From positions 62,001 through 126,000 of the forward strand of contig JACKPD010000005.1 of NCBI GenBank assembly GCA_024233785.1: a stretch of DNA of 64,000 bases. The letters are read 5' to 3'. Below, one piece after another: positions 9,334 to 18,800 of the stretch (its first letter is position 1; each line of letters starts with the position of its first letter). The position numbers and the translations under genes are program-made. The stretch is from Spirochaetales bacterium (lineage in GTDB: Bacteria; Spirochaetota; Spirochaetia; CADAEX01). The notes under the pieces are model-generated. The model ran no database searches, was not told the DNA's origin, and was given only the letters and a program-made list of their open reading frames with translations.

Positions 9334-9361
9334 AAAAAAAGAGCCGATTTTTTCCGACTCT
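9334..9361 (-). terminator. Rho-independent terminator between comF and rimP
   Basis: On the reverse strand AGAGTCGG pairs with TCGGCTCT (two G-U wobbles) around an A6 loop, followed by T7. The pairing works as RNA only on the reverse strand. It ends transcription from comF, or, if the rimP promoter lies upstream of it, acts as a leader attenuator for rimP-nusA-infB; no convincing promoter was found in the roughly 30 nt between it and rimP. Confidence 0.8.
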
Positions 9362-9413
9362 CCCCAACATTCGAAACAATATAACTATTTATAAAATAAC
9401 AGAACAGATATAT

Positions 9414-10139
9414 TTAATCAAGAGCAATAGTCAATATTATAATATTTTTAAAACCATTATTTATCAGAAGTTCAGAGCAATATCCCGCTGTCGCTCCTGT
9501 AGTAAAAACATCATCAAGGAGAATAACAGTCTCTGAACACTTAAGGCATGCGGCTGCATTTTTCCGCAGTAAAATTATTCTCCCGCGAAGCTCAGTTTGC
9601 CGTTTTTCATAATCAAGTTCTTTCTGCTGCCTGGTTTTTCTTTTTTTGAAAAGAAAAAATACGCTGATGCCGTATTTTCGTGAAAGTATTTTACAGATAT
9701 GCCTCATGTGATCCCAGCCGTATTTTTCGATACGGCTTCGGCTGCAGGGAGCCGGGATAACGGGTATATTTGAAAAGTTATCATTGTAAAGTTTAAAAAT
9801 TGTTTCCGCAAAAAACCATGATGCATGTTTTTTGCTTTTGAATTTATATTCATGTATTGCTTTCCTTACAAATTTGTTTCTGTAATCCCATAATGAAATA
9901 TTGCAGCTAAATAAATATTTTCTTTCCCTGCAGATAGCGCATATTTCTTTTTCAGAAACAAGTTCGCGGCTGCAGATCCTGCAGTGGTCACCTGAATCCG
10001 GCAGACGATAAGCCGGCGGAAATATCTCCAGACAGCTGCAGCATAGTGCTTTATTTTTTGTACTACCATTTTCAAGGAGCTCCCCGCATATTATACACTC
10101 CCGGGGGAAAAAGAAATCAAATAGAAAAGTGATAATCAT
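9414..10139 (-). CDS. comF: ComF-family phosphoribosyltransferase-like protein
   Basis: ComF/GntX-type protein, linked to DNA uptake in competent bacteria and of unknown role in most others. The N-terminus carries a double zinc-finger-like cysteine pattern (CIICGELL, CCSCL, CRICSREL, CAICRER). The C-terminus has the type I phosphoribosyltransferase PRPP motif VILLDDVFTTGATAGYC. At 241 residues the length is normal. It follows mutS by 29 nt and is probably the last gene of the tamB-bamA-skp-mutS run. No clear ribosome binding site precedes ATG 10139. Confidence 0.88.
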   Translation of the reverse strand: MIITFLFDFFFPRECIICGELLENGSTKNKALCCSCLEIFPPAYRLPDSGDHCRICSRELVSEKEICAICRERKYLFSCNISLWDYRNKFVRKAIHEYKFKSKKHASWFFAETIFKLYNDNFSNIPVIPAPCSRSRIEKYGWDHMRHICKILSRKYGISVFFLFKKRKTRQQKELDYEKRQTELRGRIILLRKNAAACLKCSETVILLDDVFTTGATAGYCSELLINNGFKNIIILTIALD

Positions 10140-10168
10140 ACATGAATTAAACAGGTTGAAAAGACTTC

Positions 10169-12766
10169 CTACTTCAGTCTTTTCTTCCAGCTGTTAATAT
10201 AATTCAATGCCTCAAGCGGGGTCATTTTATTTATATCTACTGCAGATATTTCTCTTGATACAATATGCTCTTCTGAAAAAAGCTGGGACTGTAATTCAGG
10301 TGATTTTTTCATTTTGACTGATTCATGATTTTCTTCACCTGTTGACGGCTTTTCATAAAATTCCAACAGTTCTTCTGCCCTCAGAATTACACTGTACGGT
10401 ATACCTGCAATTTCCGCTACATTTATACCATAGGATTTATTTGCCGGCCCTTTTTTTATTTTTTTTAGAAAAACAAGCTTGCCATCTTCCTCTACAGCGT
10501 TCATGGAAAGATTCTCCATTTCCGGCATATCCAGGTTTACAAGTTCGTGATAATGTGTCGCGAAAAGTGTTTTTGCCCTGATTTTTTTTATAATGTATTC
10601 ACAGATACTTCTTGCTATTGACAATCCGTCCTTGGTTCCGGTTCCCCTGCCTACTTCATCCATGATAATAAGGCTTTTGTCTGTCGCGGCTCTCAGTATG
10701 TATGATGCTTCTGACATTTCCACAAGAAATGTAGATTCTCCTCTGGCAAGATTATCAGACGCGCCTACACGGCAGAATAGTTTATCTATCAGTCCAATTT
10801 CAGTGCTGTCAGCAGGTACAAAAGCGCCGGACTGTGCCATAAGAACAATCTGGGCAGTTTGTCTTAAAAAAGTGGATTTCCCGGCCATATTGGGGCCTGT
10901 CAGCAGTATAAAAGTTTTTTTTCTGTCAAGAGATATATCATTTGGTATAAATTCACCCTGAGGCAGGTTGGCTTCAACAACAGGATGTCTGCCGTTTTTA
11001 ATAAAAATTGAACTACTGTCATTAAGTTTAGGCCTTGTATAACCGTGTACTGTCGCAGAATATGAATATGACTGCAGGCAGTCCAGTTCTGATAGATTCT
11101 CCGCTATATTTCTGAATAAAGGAATGTGTATTTTCAGTGAATCCTTTATTTCAAAAAACAACTCTTTCTCAAGTGCTGATATTTTTTCAGCAGCGTTGTT
11201 TAGCTCGTTTTCAAGTGTTCCAAGCTGTTCCGTAGTATATCTTTCTGCTCCCACAAGAGACTGTCTTCTTATGAAATGGGCAGGGACCTGATCAATATAG
11301 GACTTTGTAACTTCAAGGAAATACCCTATAATCCTGTTATAGCGTATTTTCAGATTTGCGATACCTGAATTTTCTTTTTCTTCTTCAATGTATCTGTCAA
11401 GTATTTCCTGACTATTGTCCCTTATATCCCTTAACGAATCAAGCTCGCTGCTGTAACCGGTTTTTATTAGGTTCCCTTCTGTCAATATAACCGGGGGATC
11501 ATCATATATTGCCTTATCAAGATCTTTTATAATCCGGGTTGCGGCATCTGAGATCAAGGTATCTGAAAAGAACGGGAAAAGAGTTGAACCGCTGTATTGG
11601 GTAATTATCTGCGAAATTTCATTGAATACAATTATTGTATTTTTTAAACCCAGCAGGTCTTTTGCATTTACTTTATCGAGAGCAAGTTTTGATGTAAATC
11701 TTTCCAGGTCGTTGAGCTGTGAAAGGCAGGACCTTATCTTTGTGAGCAGAAGCTGATTTTTATAAAAAAAATCAACATTATCAAGTCTTTTATTAATCAG
11801 GTCTAAGTCTTTAAGAGGATTTTGAAGCCATTTTTTGATCATTCTTCCGCCCATAGAGGTTCTGGTATAATCAAGAACGCTCAGCAGGGTGTATTTAGAA
11901 GACCCGTCATTCATGTTTCTGATAATTTCAAGGTTTTTTATTGTTTTCCCGTCAATTTCAAGTGTATTTTTTTTATTTGATCTTTCAATATTTGTTATAT
12001 GTGATAAAAGTGAACCGGAATTTTCCCTTAAATAGTCAATAATTAATCCGGCGCATACTATCTCAGGAGAATCATCGTCAATACCGAACCCTTTAAGTGT
12101 TGAAACGTTAAAATGCTTTTTAAGAATTTCTAATGAATTTTCAATATTAAAATACCAGTCAGGATACCTGTTGATTGTAATATTTCCATATTCCGAGATA
12201 ATTTTTTTTATACCGTTATTTGTCTCAAGTAAAGATTCCTGGATAATAATTTCACTTGGAGATATTTTAAGCAGTTCGCGTGAAATATTTTCTTCAAGCA
12301 TTCCTGAATCAGATACAAATGATATCACAGAAAATTCACCGGTTGATATATCCACATATGACATGGAAATTGTGTTTTTTACTTTACCTATTGCAGCAAG
12401 ATAGTTGTTTTTTTTATTTTCAAGATAATCTTCATTGACTATTGTGCCTGGAGTAATAATTTCAACTACTTCTCTTTCGACTATTTTTAAACCTTTCGGC
12501 GGGGTATTGGAAAGCTGTTCGCATATTGCTATTTTTCTGCCTGTTTTAAGAAGTTTTGCGATATATGACGATGCTGCATGGTATGGAACGCCGCACATTG
12601 GAATGTTGTGTCTTTTAGTAAGAACTATATCGAGAATTGAACTTACTTCTCTTGCATCACTGTCAAACATCTCATAAAAATCACCAAGTCTGAAGAAAAG
12701 AATTGAGTCAGGATGCTGACTCTTGATTCTTTTATATTGCAGCATTACAGGTGTGTCGAAAGACAT
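10169..12766 (-). CDS. mutS: DNA mismatch repair protein MutS
   Basis: Recognises mismatches and small loops and starts methyl-independent repair with MutL. The 865-residue protein contains the N-terminal mismatch-binding motif FFRLGDFYEMF, the clamp/lever core, Walker A GPNMAGKSTFLRQTA, Walker B with MDEVGRGTGTKDGLS, and a C-terminal dimerisation helix. It starts five bases after the skp stop without a ribosome binding site of its own, so translational coupling is likely. T. pallidum, as I recall, has the same bamA-skp-mutS order. Confidence 0.98.
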   Translation of the reverse strand: MSFDTPVMLQYKRIKSQHPDSILFFRLGDFYEMFDSDAREVSSILDIVLTKRHNIPMCGVPYHAASSYIAKLLKTGRKIAICEQLSNTPPKGLKIVEREVVEIITPGTIVNEDYLENKKNNYLAAIGKVKNTISMSYVDISTGEFSVISFVSDSGMLEENISRELLKISPSEIIIQESLLETNNGIKKIISEYGNITINRYPDWYFNIENSLEILKKHFNVSTLKGFGIDDDSPEIVCAGLIIDYLRENSGSLLSHITNIERSNKKNTLEIDGKTIKNLEIIRNMNDGSSKYTLLSVLDYTRTSMGGRMIKKWLQNPLKDLDLINKRLDNVDFFYKNQLLLTKIRSCLSQLNDLERFTSKLALDKVNAKDLLGLKNTIIVFNEISQIITQYSGSTLFPFFSDTLISDAATRIIKDLDKAIYDDPPVILTEGNLIKTGYSSELDSLRDIRDNSQEILDRYIEEEKENSGIANLKIRYNRIIGYFLEVTKSYIDQVPAHFIRRQSLVGAERYTTEQLGTLENELNNAAEKISALEKELFFEIKDSLKIHIPLFRNIAENLSELDCLQSYSYSATVHGYTRPKLNDSSSIFIKNGRHPVVEANLPQGEFIPNDISLDRKKTFILLTGPNMAGKSTFLRQTAQIVLMAQSGAFVPADSTEIGLIDKLFCRVGASDNLARGESTFLVEMSEASYILRAATDKSLIIMDEVGRGTGTKDGLSIARSICEYIIKKIRAKTLFATHYHELVNLDMPEMENLSMNAVEEDGKLVFLKKIKKGPANKSYGINVAEIAGIPYSVILRAEELLEFYEKPSTGEENHESVKMKKSPELQSQLFSEEHIVSREISAVDINKMTPLEALNYINSWKKRLK

Positions 12767-12771
12767 TGTAT

Positions 12772-13287
12772 TTAATTTTTAGGATTCATTTTTTCTATTA
12801 CCATATCTGTAATATCCACAGAATGGCTCCACCAGATAAGATCAGGATCCTTGGAATTCAAAATTACAGAATATCCCTCGGTTTCAGCAATGTATTCAAT
12901 TTTATCAAGTATTTCACCAAGAAATTCAGCCGACATCATCAGCCGCTTTTTTCTTTCTTCAATATTTGCAAGCTTTAATCTGCTGTATTCCTTCAGGTAC
13001 TGCTGTTTTTTATTGATCTGTTCATCCATTTTCAGGACATTCATTTCGTCATTAAGATTGGAGTAATAGAGTTTCCGCTCTTCAAGTGATGTTATATCAT
13101 TTTTAATTGCAGATACACCTTCTTCATAACTTTTTATAAGTCTTTCAATTTCCTGAAGAGCCCTTGAATCACCTGAAATTGATGAAATTACTTTCGAATA
13201 GTTTATAATACCAATTTTGGTTATCTGCTGCGGGAAAACCGAAAAAGCAGTGAATAAAAGCACTAAAATTAATATATATTTTTTCAT
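12772..13287 (-). CDS. skp: Periplasmic chaperone Skp/OmpH family
   Basis: Periplasmic holdase that carries unfolded outer-membrane proteins to the BAM complex. From ATG 13287 (AAGGAG site six bases upstream) the product has 171 residues: a signal peptide (MKKYILILVLLFTAFSVFPQ), the OmpH motif KIGIINYSKVIS, a long charged coiled coil and a C-terminal strand SVILNSKDPDLIWW. An upstream in-frame ATG at 13311 would overlap the bamA stop and lacks a site, so I reject it. It lies directly downstream of bamA, its functional partner. Confidence 0.92.
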   Translation of the reverse strand: MKKYILILVLLFTAFSVFPQQITKIGIINYSKVISSISGDSRALQEIERLIKSYEEGVSAIKNDITSLEERKLYYSNLNDEMNVLKMDEQINKKQQYLKEYSRLKLANIEERKKRLMMSAEFLGEILDKIEYIAETEGYSVILNSKDPDLIWWSHSVDITDMVIEKMNPKN

Positions 13288-13310
13288 ATACGGCTCCTTA
13301 TTGTTTTTCA

Positions 13311-15875
13311 TTAGAAAAAGCTTGGTGTAAAGCCAATTACAAAATCCAGCGCCATTGAATTGCTGAAAAGAGGGCCATCATACCATACAATTTCATTATC
13401 AATATATTGATATCTTTTTGTAAAGTAAAAACCAATCGGCATACCCGGGATTGTAAGACGGAAACCTCCGCCAAGTGAAAAATAATAATCGTTCTTATCC
13501 CTGTCTTTAAAAGAATCTTTATCCGCCCAGATACCGGTCCAGCTGTAAAACCAGTCCCACCAGAGAAATTTTTCGATAATCGGCATTCTAAGTTCAAGCC
13601 AGTTATCCCAAAGGACCTGTCCGTCATAGACCCTGGCCCATCCCCTGGCCATTGTGAGTCCGTCAATATAAAACATGTCCTCAGTAGTAATATCAAGTGA
13701 GCCGTCAAACTGTTTCCATATAAGTGAAAGTGAAGAATTGGCAGCGAAAATAGTTTTAAATTCCCAGTTTCTGAATACAGGTATACTCAGAAGTGTTTTG
13801 AAATACTGACCCTTTGAAGTTGTTGAAATATAATTTCTGGCTGATGGCATGATGCCGCCAGTATAAGTCAGCGACTGTTTTAGATAAAAACCTTTTGTAG
13901 GGTTATAGATTATGTCTCTTGTGTCCCAGTATGCGCTATACCAGGTTTTATTGATTGTCTGCCAATTCTGAAAATTTTCCCGTACTGTTTCATTGTAAGG
14001 TCTGAATATTTCATCATTATAGTCAATCCAGGATCTTGTCAAAGTATAACCGGTTGACGCGTTAAACCTTCCGATTGGAGTATGCCAGGTGTATCCTGTG
14101 TTGAGGCCTAAAGAAACATCCCACGATTCATATTCCATGAGAAAACTGGATGGAATAACCTCTCCGCGTCTAAGGGCATATTCATAATCTGTAATTGCAT
14201 CGGAGTCTGTTGACGGTATACCGGTATCAGGGTCTACCAGGATCCCTGTATACGGATCAGGGACATGCCCTTCATCAAGATCGCTGTCTGGGAAAACAGG
14301 CGCGAGAATATCCTGAAGCGCTTCCCCTGTCGTCTTATGCTGAAGGGAAAGGGTAACTCCTCCCGTCCATCTTTTATTTGCAAGCCATTTTTCAGTAAAG
14401 CCCAGTGAAACTTTCTGTGAAACTCCCGAAAACTCTGTACCGATGCTCAATTCCTGTCCATTACCCAGGAAATTCCTGTCTGTCCATTTGACAAACGACA
14501 TGATAGGAATATCTCCTGCAGATGCTGTAAACGTCAGCCCGAATGACACATCAGTTGTTTTCCCTTCCTCAACATTAATTATAAGATCCATGAGACCGTC
14601 TGTACTCCCCTGCGGAGTATCGGGTTCAATTGTGGAAAAATACTGAAGGTTATAAAGACTTGACATCCCTTCCACAATTTTTTTCTTGCTGAAAATATCA
14701 CCAACTTCAAGGGGAAGTTCCCTGAGGATAACTTTGTCTTTTGTTTTATCATTACCACGTATAGTTATATTTTCTATATGTGCCCTGCCCTGTTCAATAA
14801 TCCTGACATTATAAAAAACTGTTGCTTCTTCTTCATTCCTTGTTTCATCTTTTTTTATAACATTAAAAATATATCCGTCATTGTAATAAAGATCAGCAAT
14901 TTTGGAAAAATCAGTCTCAAGCTGTGTTTTGTCGAGTATTTCCCCTTTTTTAAGTTTTACCAGATTATTCAATTCCTCATCTTTAAATATGACATTACCG
15001 TTGAAAATTATTCCGTCATATTTGTACTGCTTGCCTTCGCTTATTACAAAGGTAATGACAAGATTGGTTTTATTGCCTTCCTCATCTTCTTTAAGATCCT
15101 GGAATACATCTGTAACTTTTGCATCAATAAATCCATTTTCACCGTAATAGGTGGCAATTTTTTCTTTATCTTCCTGAATTTTTGATTCAAGAAAAAGACC
15201 TTTTGAAAAAAGTGACTGCCTTTTTGTATCAATAACCCTTCTCAGGGTGCTGTCAGAAGCAAAAGTATTTCCTTTAAACAGGATTTCACCTATTTTAGTC
15301 TGGTCACCCTCTTCAATGTTGAATATTATATCAACTTCATTGTCATTGTTTTTTTCACCTATTTCTCCATTGACAGCAACGTTGGGAAATCCCTTCTCAA
15401 TATAAAGATTGAAAATATTTTCTTCATCTAGTTTGATTTTTGTCTTATTAATGAGATCACCGGGTTTTAAGAGGACTGTATCAAGAATTTGATTTTTCCT
15501 GATGTTTTTATTTCCTTTTATCTGCAGTTTTTTGACAACAGGCCTTTCAATCATATTGAATTCAATAATTACAGTATTTTGAGGATCGAATTTGGACAGA
15601 TCAGCATTACCAGGTATTGCATTGGGGACAATATCATCAAAATAGTCGAGCGCGAAAAGCTTTCCCTGGATATCCCAGAACCGGTCGTCAGTAAAGGTTT
15701 TACCGATAAAAGGAGCAGTAATTGCTGTAAGTTCACTTTCTGCAATATTTTTTAATCCTTTAAATCTTATATCCTGGATAACCTTATCGGTATACCATTC
15801 TGCATAAAGCATTGAATTTAAAAGGCTGAAACATAATAAAAAGAATATTAAAAAAGCCTTTCGATTTAATTTCAT
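13311..15875 (-). CDS. bamA: Outer membrane protein assembly factor BamA
   Basis: Core of the BAM complex that inserts beta-barrel proteins into the outer membrane. The 854 residues begin with a signal peptide (about 1-26), then tandem POTRA domains (for example IRFKGLKNIAESEL, IKGNKNIRKNQIL and ITIRGNDKTKDKVILREL). The C-terminal half is the barrel, with the Omp85 lid-type segment FYIDGLTMARGW near RGF/RGW. The last residue is Phe, as in most outer-membrane barrels. It lies 12 nt after tamB and upstream of skp, forming an envelope biogenesis unit. Confidence 0.96.
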   Translation of the reverse strand: MKLNRKAFLIFFLLCFSLLNSMLYAEWYTDKVIQDIRFKGLKNIAESELTAITAPFIGKTFTDDRFWDIQGKLFALDYFDDIVPNAIPGNADLSKFDPQNTVIIEFNMIERPVVKKLQIKGNKNIRKNQILDTVLLKPGDLINKTKIKLDEENIFNLYIEKGFPNVAVNGEIGEKNNDNEVDIIFNIEEGDQTKIGEILFKGNTFASDSTLRRVIDTKRQSLFSKGLFLESKIQEDKEKIATYYGENGFIDAKVTDVFQDLKEDEEGNKTNLVITFVISEGKQYKYDGIIFNGNVIFKDEELNNLVKLKKGEILDKTQLETDFSKIADLYYNDGYIFNVIKKDETRNEEEATVFYNVRIIEQGRAHIENITIRGNDKTKDKVILRELPLEVGDIFSKKKIVEGMSSLYNLQYFSTIEPDTPQGSTDGLMDLIINVEEGKTTDVSFGLTFTASAGDIPIMSFVKWTDRNFLGNGQELSIGTEFSGVSQKVSLGFTEKWLANKRWTGGVTLSLQHKTTGEALQDILAPVFPDSDLDEGHVPDPYTGILVDPDTGIPSTDSDAITDYEYALRRGEVIPSSFLMEYESWDVSLGLNTGYTWHTPIGRFNASTGYTLTRSWIDYNDEIFRPYNETVRENFQNWQTINKTWYSAYWDTRDIIYNPTKGFYLKQSLTYTGGIMPSARNYISTTSKGQYFKTLLSIPVFRNWEFKTIFAANSSLSLIWKQFDGSLDITTEDMFYIDGLTMARGWARVYDGQVLWDNWLELRMPIIEKFLWWDWFYSWTGIWADKDSFKDRDKNDYYFSLGGGFRLTIPGMPIGFYFTKRYQYIDNEIVWYDGPLFSNSMALDFVIGFTPSFF

Positions 15876-15887
15876 AAAAACTCCTGC

Positions 15888-18800
15888 TTAGTATGAAAAT
15901 CTCCATGATAACTGGAGAGAGGTATCAACTAAAGATTCATAAAAATTATTAATCCTTGGATATAAAGTAATATCAAGTAAAAACAGAGGAGTGTCAACTT
16001 CAAGACTTAGTTCTGTTTCCAGATATAACCCCATAAAATCCGGTACATCATAATAATTATATTCATAAGTGTCAAAATCAAGAGAGTTAAATCTTAATAA
16101 ACCTTCAAGAAAAAAGTATTCTCCGAAATATTTTCCCATAAAAATTGAAGTATTGTCAAAATAACTATTTAATCCCGACTGTGTCGCCTCTGTATTATTT
16201 TTTTCAGTAAGTATATCACTTAAAAGTGCATTTTCTATAAACTGGGTTCTTATAAAAAAAAGATCAAGATTAAGCATGTTCCGCATCTGGTTTTCAAAAG
16301 GACGCAGCAGTCCAATCAGCTGTGAACCGCTTGTCCCGGCGCCAAGCAGCGCGGACCCGAATGTTATATTTTCACCTCCGAACTGGCTGTAAATACCCTG
16401 ACCAAGCAGAGTATAAATATCATTTTCATTTAGCGGAGGGGTTGATTCAAATCTTGGAGAAAAATTGCTTAAAGGATTATCCTGAAGTATCAGGGCTATT
16501 TTCACTTCCTTGTTATCTGTTGTTCTTTCCCTTATTTCCGCTCGTGCGGTTATACGGGGATCAAATTCATCCTGGTTTTCATCAAATGAGATTTCTCCCT
16601 GTTTGAGAAAAAAGTTCTGGCTGAAATAGAAAATTTCCCCTCCCTGTATTTTAATATTACCGGTCATTTCAAATGTGCCGGCAGATTTGTTGCTTTTTAT
16701 CTTTAATTTTTGTCCCGCCGCCGCAAAAGTTCTTAAAACCGGAACCCTTACGGAAGGCCAGAAAAATTCCACGCCGGTGCCTGATACGATATCAAGATCA
16801 ACAATCATATTTGACCTGTTTTCTTTTTTATCTATTTTAACTTTTTTGTCTGTCAGTGTTATTATGCATCTGCTCGCGGCTACTTTACCTGTAATCCTGG
16901 TCTGACGCCTGCTGCCCTCTACGACAACCTGACCTGAACCATAACCGTCTACATCTACAGCAGAAAATGTGTTTTTTATCCAGAAACTGCTGCCCGGGGC
17001 AGTTCTTGCTTTCAATAAATATTCTCTTGGAAGCCAATGGTCAATAACAAAATCAATCGCAAGGTATATCTGTTCGTCCTGTATCATTATTACTGTTTCA
17101 GGTATGGAAAACTGCTTTCCTTCAAATTTGATTACAGTACTGAAAGGCCCTATTGTTTCAGGCGTTATGGCAGATCTTGCAATTGCCGAGCCAGCATAAA
17201 GGTTTCCCCATATGTCAGGATCATTAAGTTTGCCGCTAATATAAAGGCTTCCTGAAGCGGTTCCGTCATAAGGATTGAAAAAAGGATTATTTAAAAGAGT
17301 TCCTACTGCATCCAGCTGAATTGTAATATCATCAAATTCGGCGTTGATATTACCGCCGCCGATATTCCCGTGAAGGTACCCGTTCAGCGGCAGAGGCTTT
17401 TTAAGTGTTATATTAAATTCACCATTGTCAGAAAAATATGCCGATATAGAATTACCCGGCCCTCCGGTAATAGTAAAAAGGTCTTCTGTATTCAGAAATT
17501 CAAGTGACCAGTAATCATATCCCAGTAATTTATTTTTTATTTCACTTAAGGTTATATTCCCGCTTTTAACTTCTGACAACGGTATTTCAAACATTTTCCG
17601 TTGCGGTTGAACTTCATTTAATTCGCCTTTAATCGTCAGATTGCCTATTATGGATTCAGAGGAAAATGATTTCTGAATATTTATGCCGGATTTAAAGTAA
17701 TAGCTGCTGTCTGCCCAGTCAATGTATCCTGATCCGCTGTCAATAGTATTAAAATTGTATTTAAGGTCAATATTCTTTACATCAATTTTGCTGTTATCAG
17801 CTTCGAGCTGCAGATTCATGGAAAAGGGATATTCTTCCCAAAGGCCGTCTGTTACTTTTAAATTCGTAAAAAGTGAAGGATTTATGCCGGTTTTTATATA
17901 TTCAGCTGTGCCTGAAATCCTTCCTGAAATATTCCTGGATGTAAACCGCTGTAAAATGGCATCTGTGATATTTAATGAGAAATTCAGGCTGCTGTTTTCC
18001 GAGCTTAACCAGGAGTGATACTTTTCTTTACCGGAAGCTCCTGCCAAAGTAGTCCATCCGTACCAGGTTGAAAGGTTTTTTATAAAAAAATCGCCTTCTC
18101 CTGTTAGTGTGGAGTAATTATCTTTATAACTAAGGCGGTTTAATCTCAAATTATTACCATTAATTAACGAACTGAAAATGATAACAGATTTTTCATTTCC
18201 GGATGAAAAAGGATTAATTATTTCATCAATTCTGTTACTGCGCATTATTATTTTATATATACCTGATTTATCAATCTGTCCTGATACACGCAATGATAAT
18301 TCGGGAGTCATTCCAGATAGCGGTACCGGCAGATTCTCGGAGAAAAGTGATATTACTGTTTTATCATTATCAGTAAAAAAGGTTAAATAAAATCCATAAT
18401 TACCGCTGATGATTACGCCGGCGCCGGGGAAAATATTGCCTTTTAAATTGTATATCTGATTATTGACGATAAACTGTGAATTCAGATCGAATTGCGACCC
18501 GTGCGCCATGTTTATATTTATAAAACCTGCACCTGTATAATTTTTATAATTTAATAATATTTCACTGATAGATATATTTTTTTCATTCGCATATAAAACT
18601 GCTGAAAAATATTCTTCTTTTTCGTTATTATCAGAAAACCTGATGTTATCGGAAGACAAATTAAATCCCTTAAAATCAGTTGAAGCTTTAATAGACCCGT
18701 CAATTGAAAAATTATGGCTGGTATATATTTTATTGCTCAGTTCTGAATCAGGATACATGAACTCCAGAAAATAATCATAGCCGAAATTTTCAAGTTTAAT

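Noticed and set aside
13288..13311. Longer skp start at ATG 13311
   Set aside because: It overlaps the bamA stop, breaks the signal peptide pattern and lacks a ribosome binding site, unlike ATG 13287.
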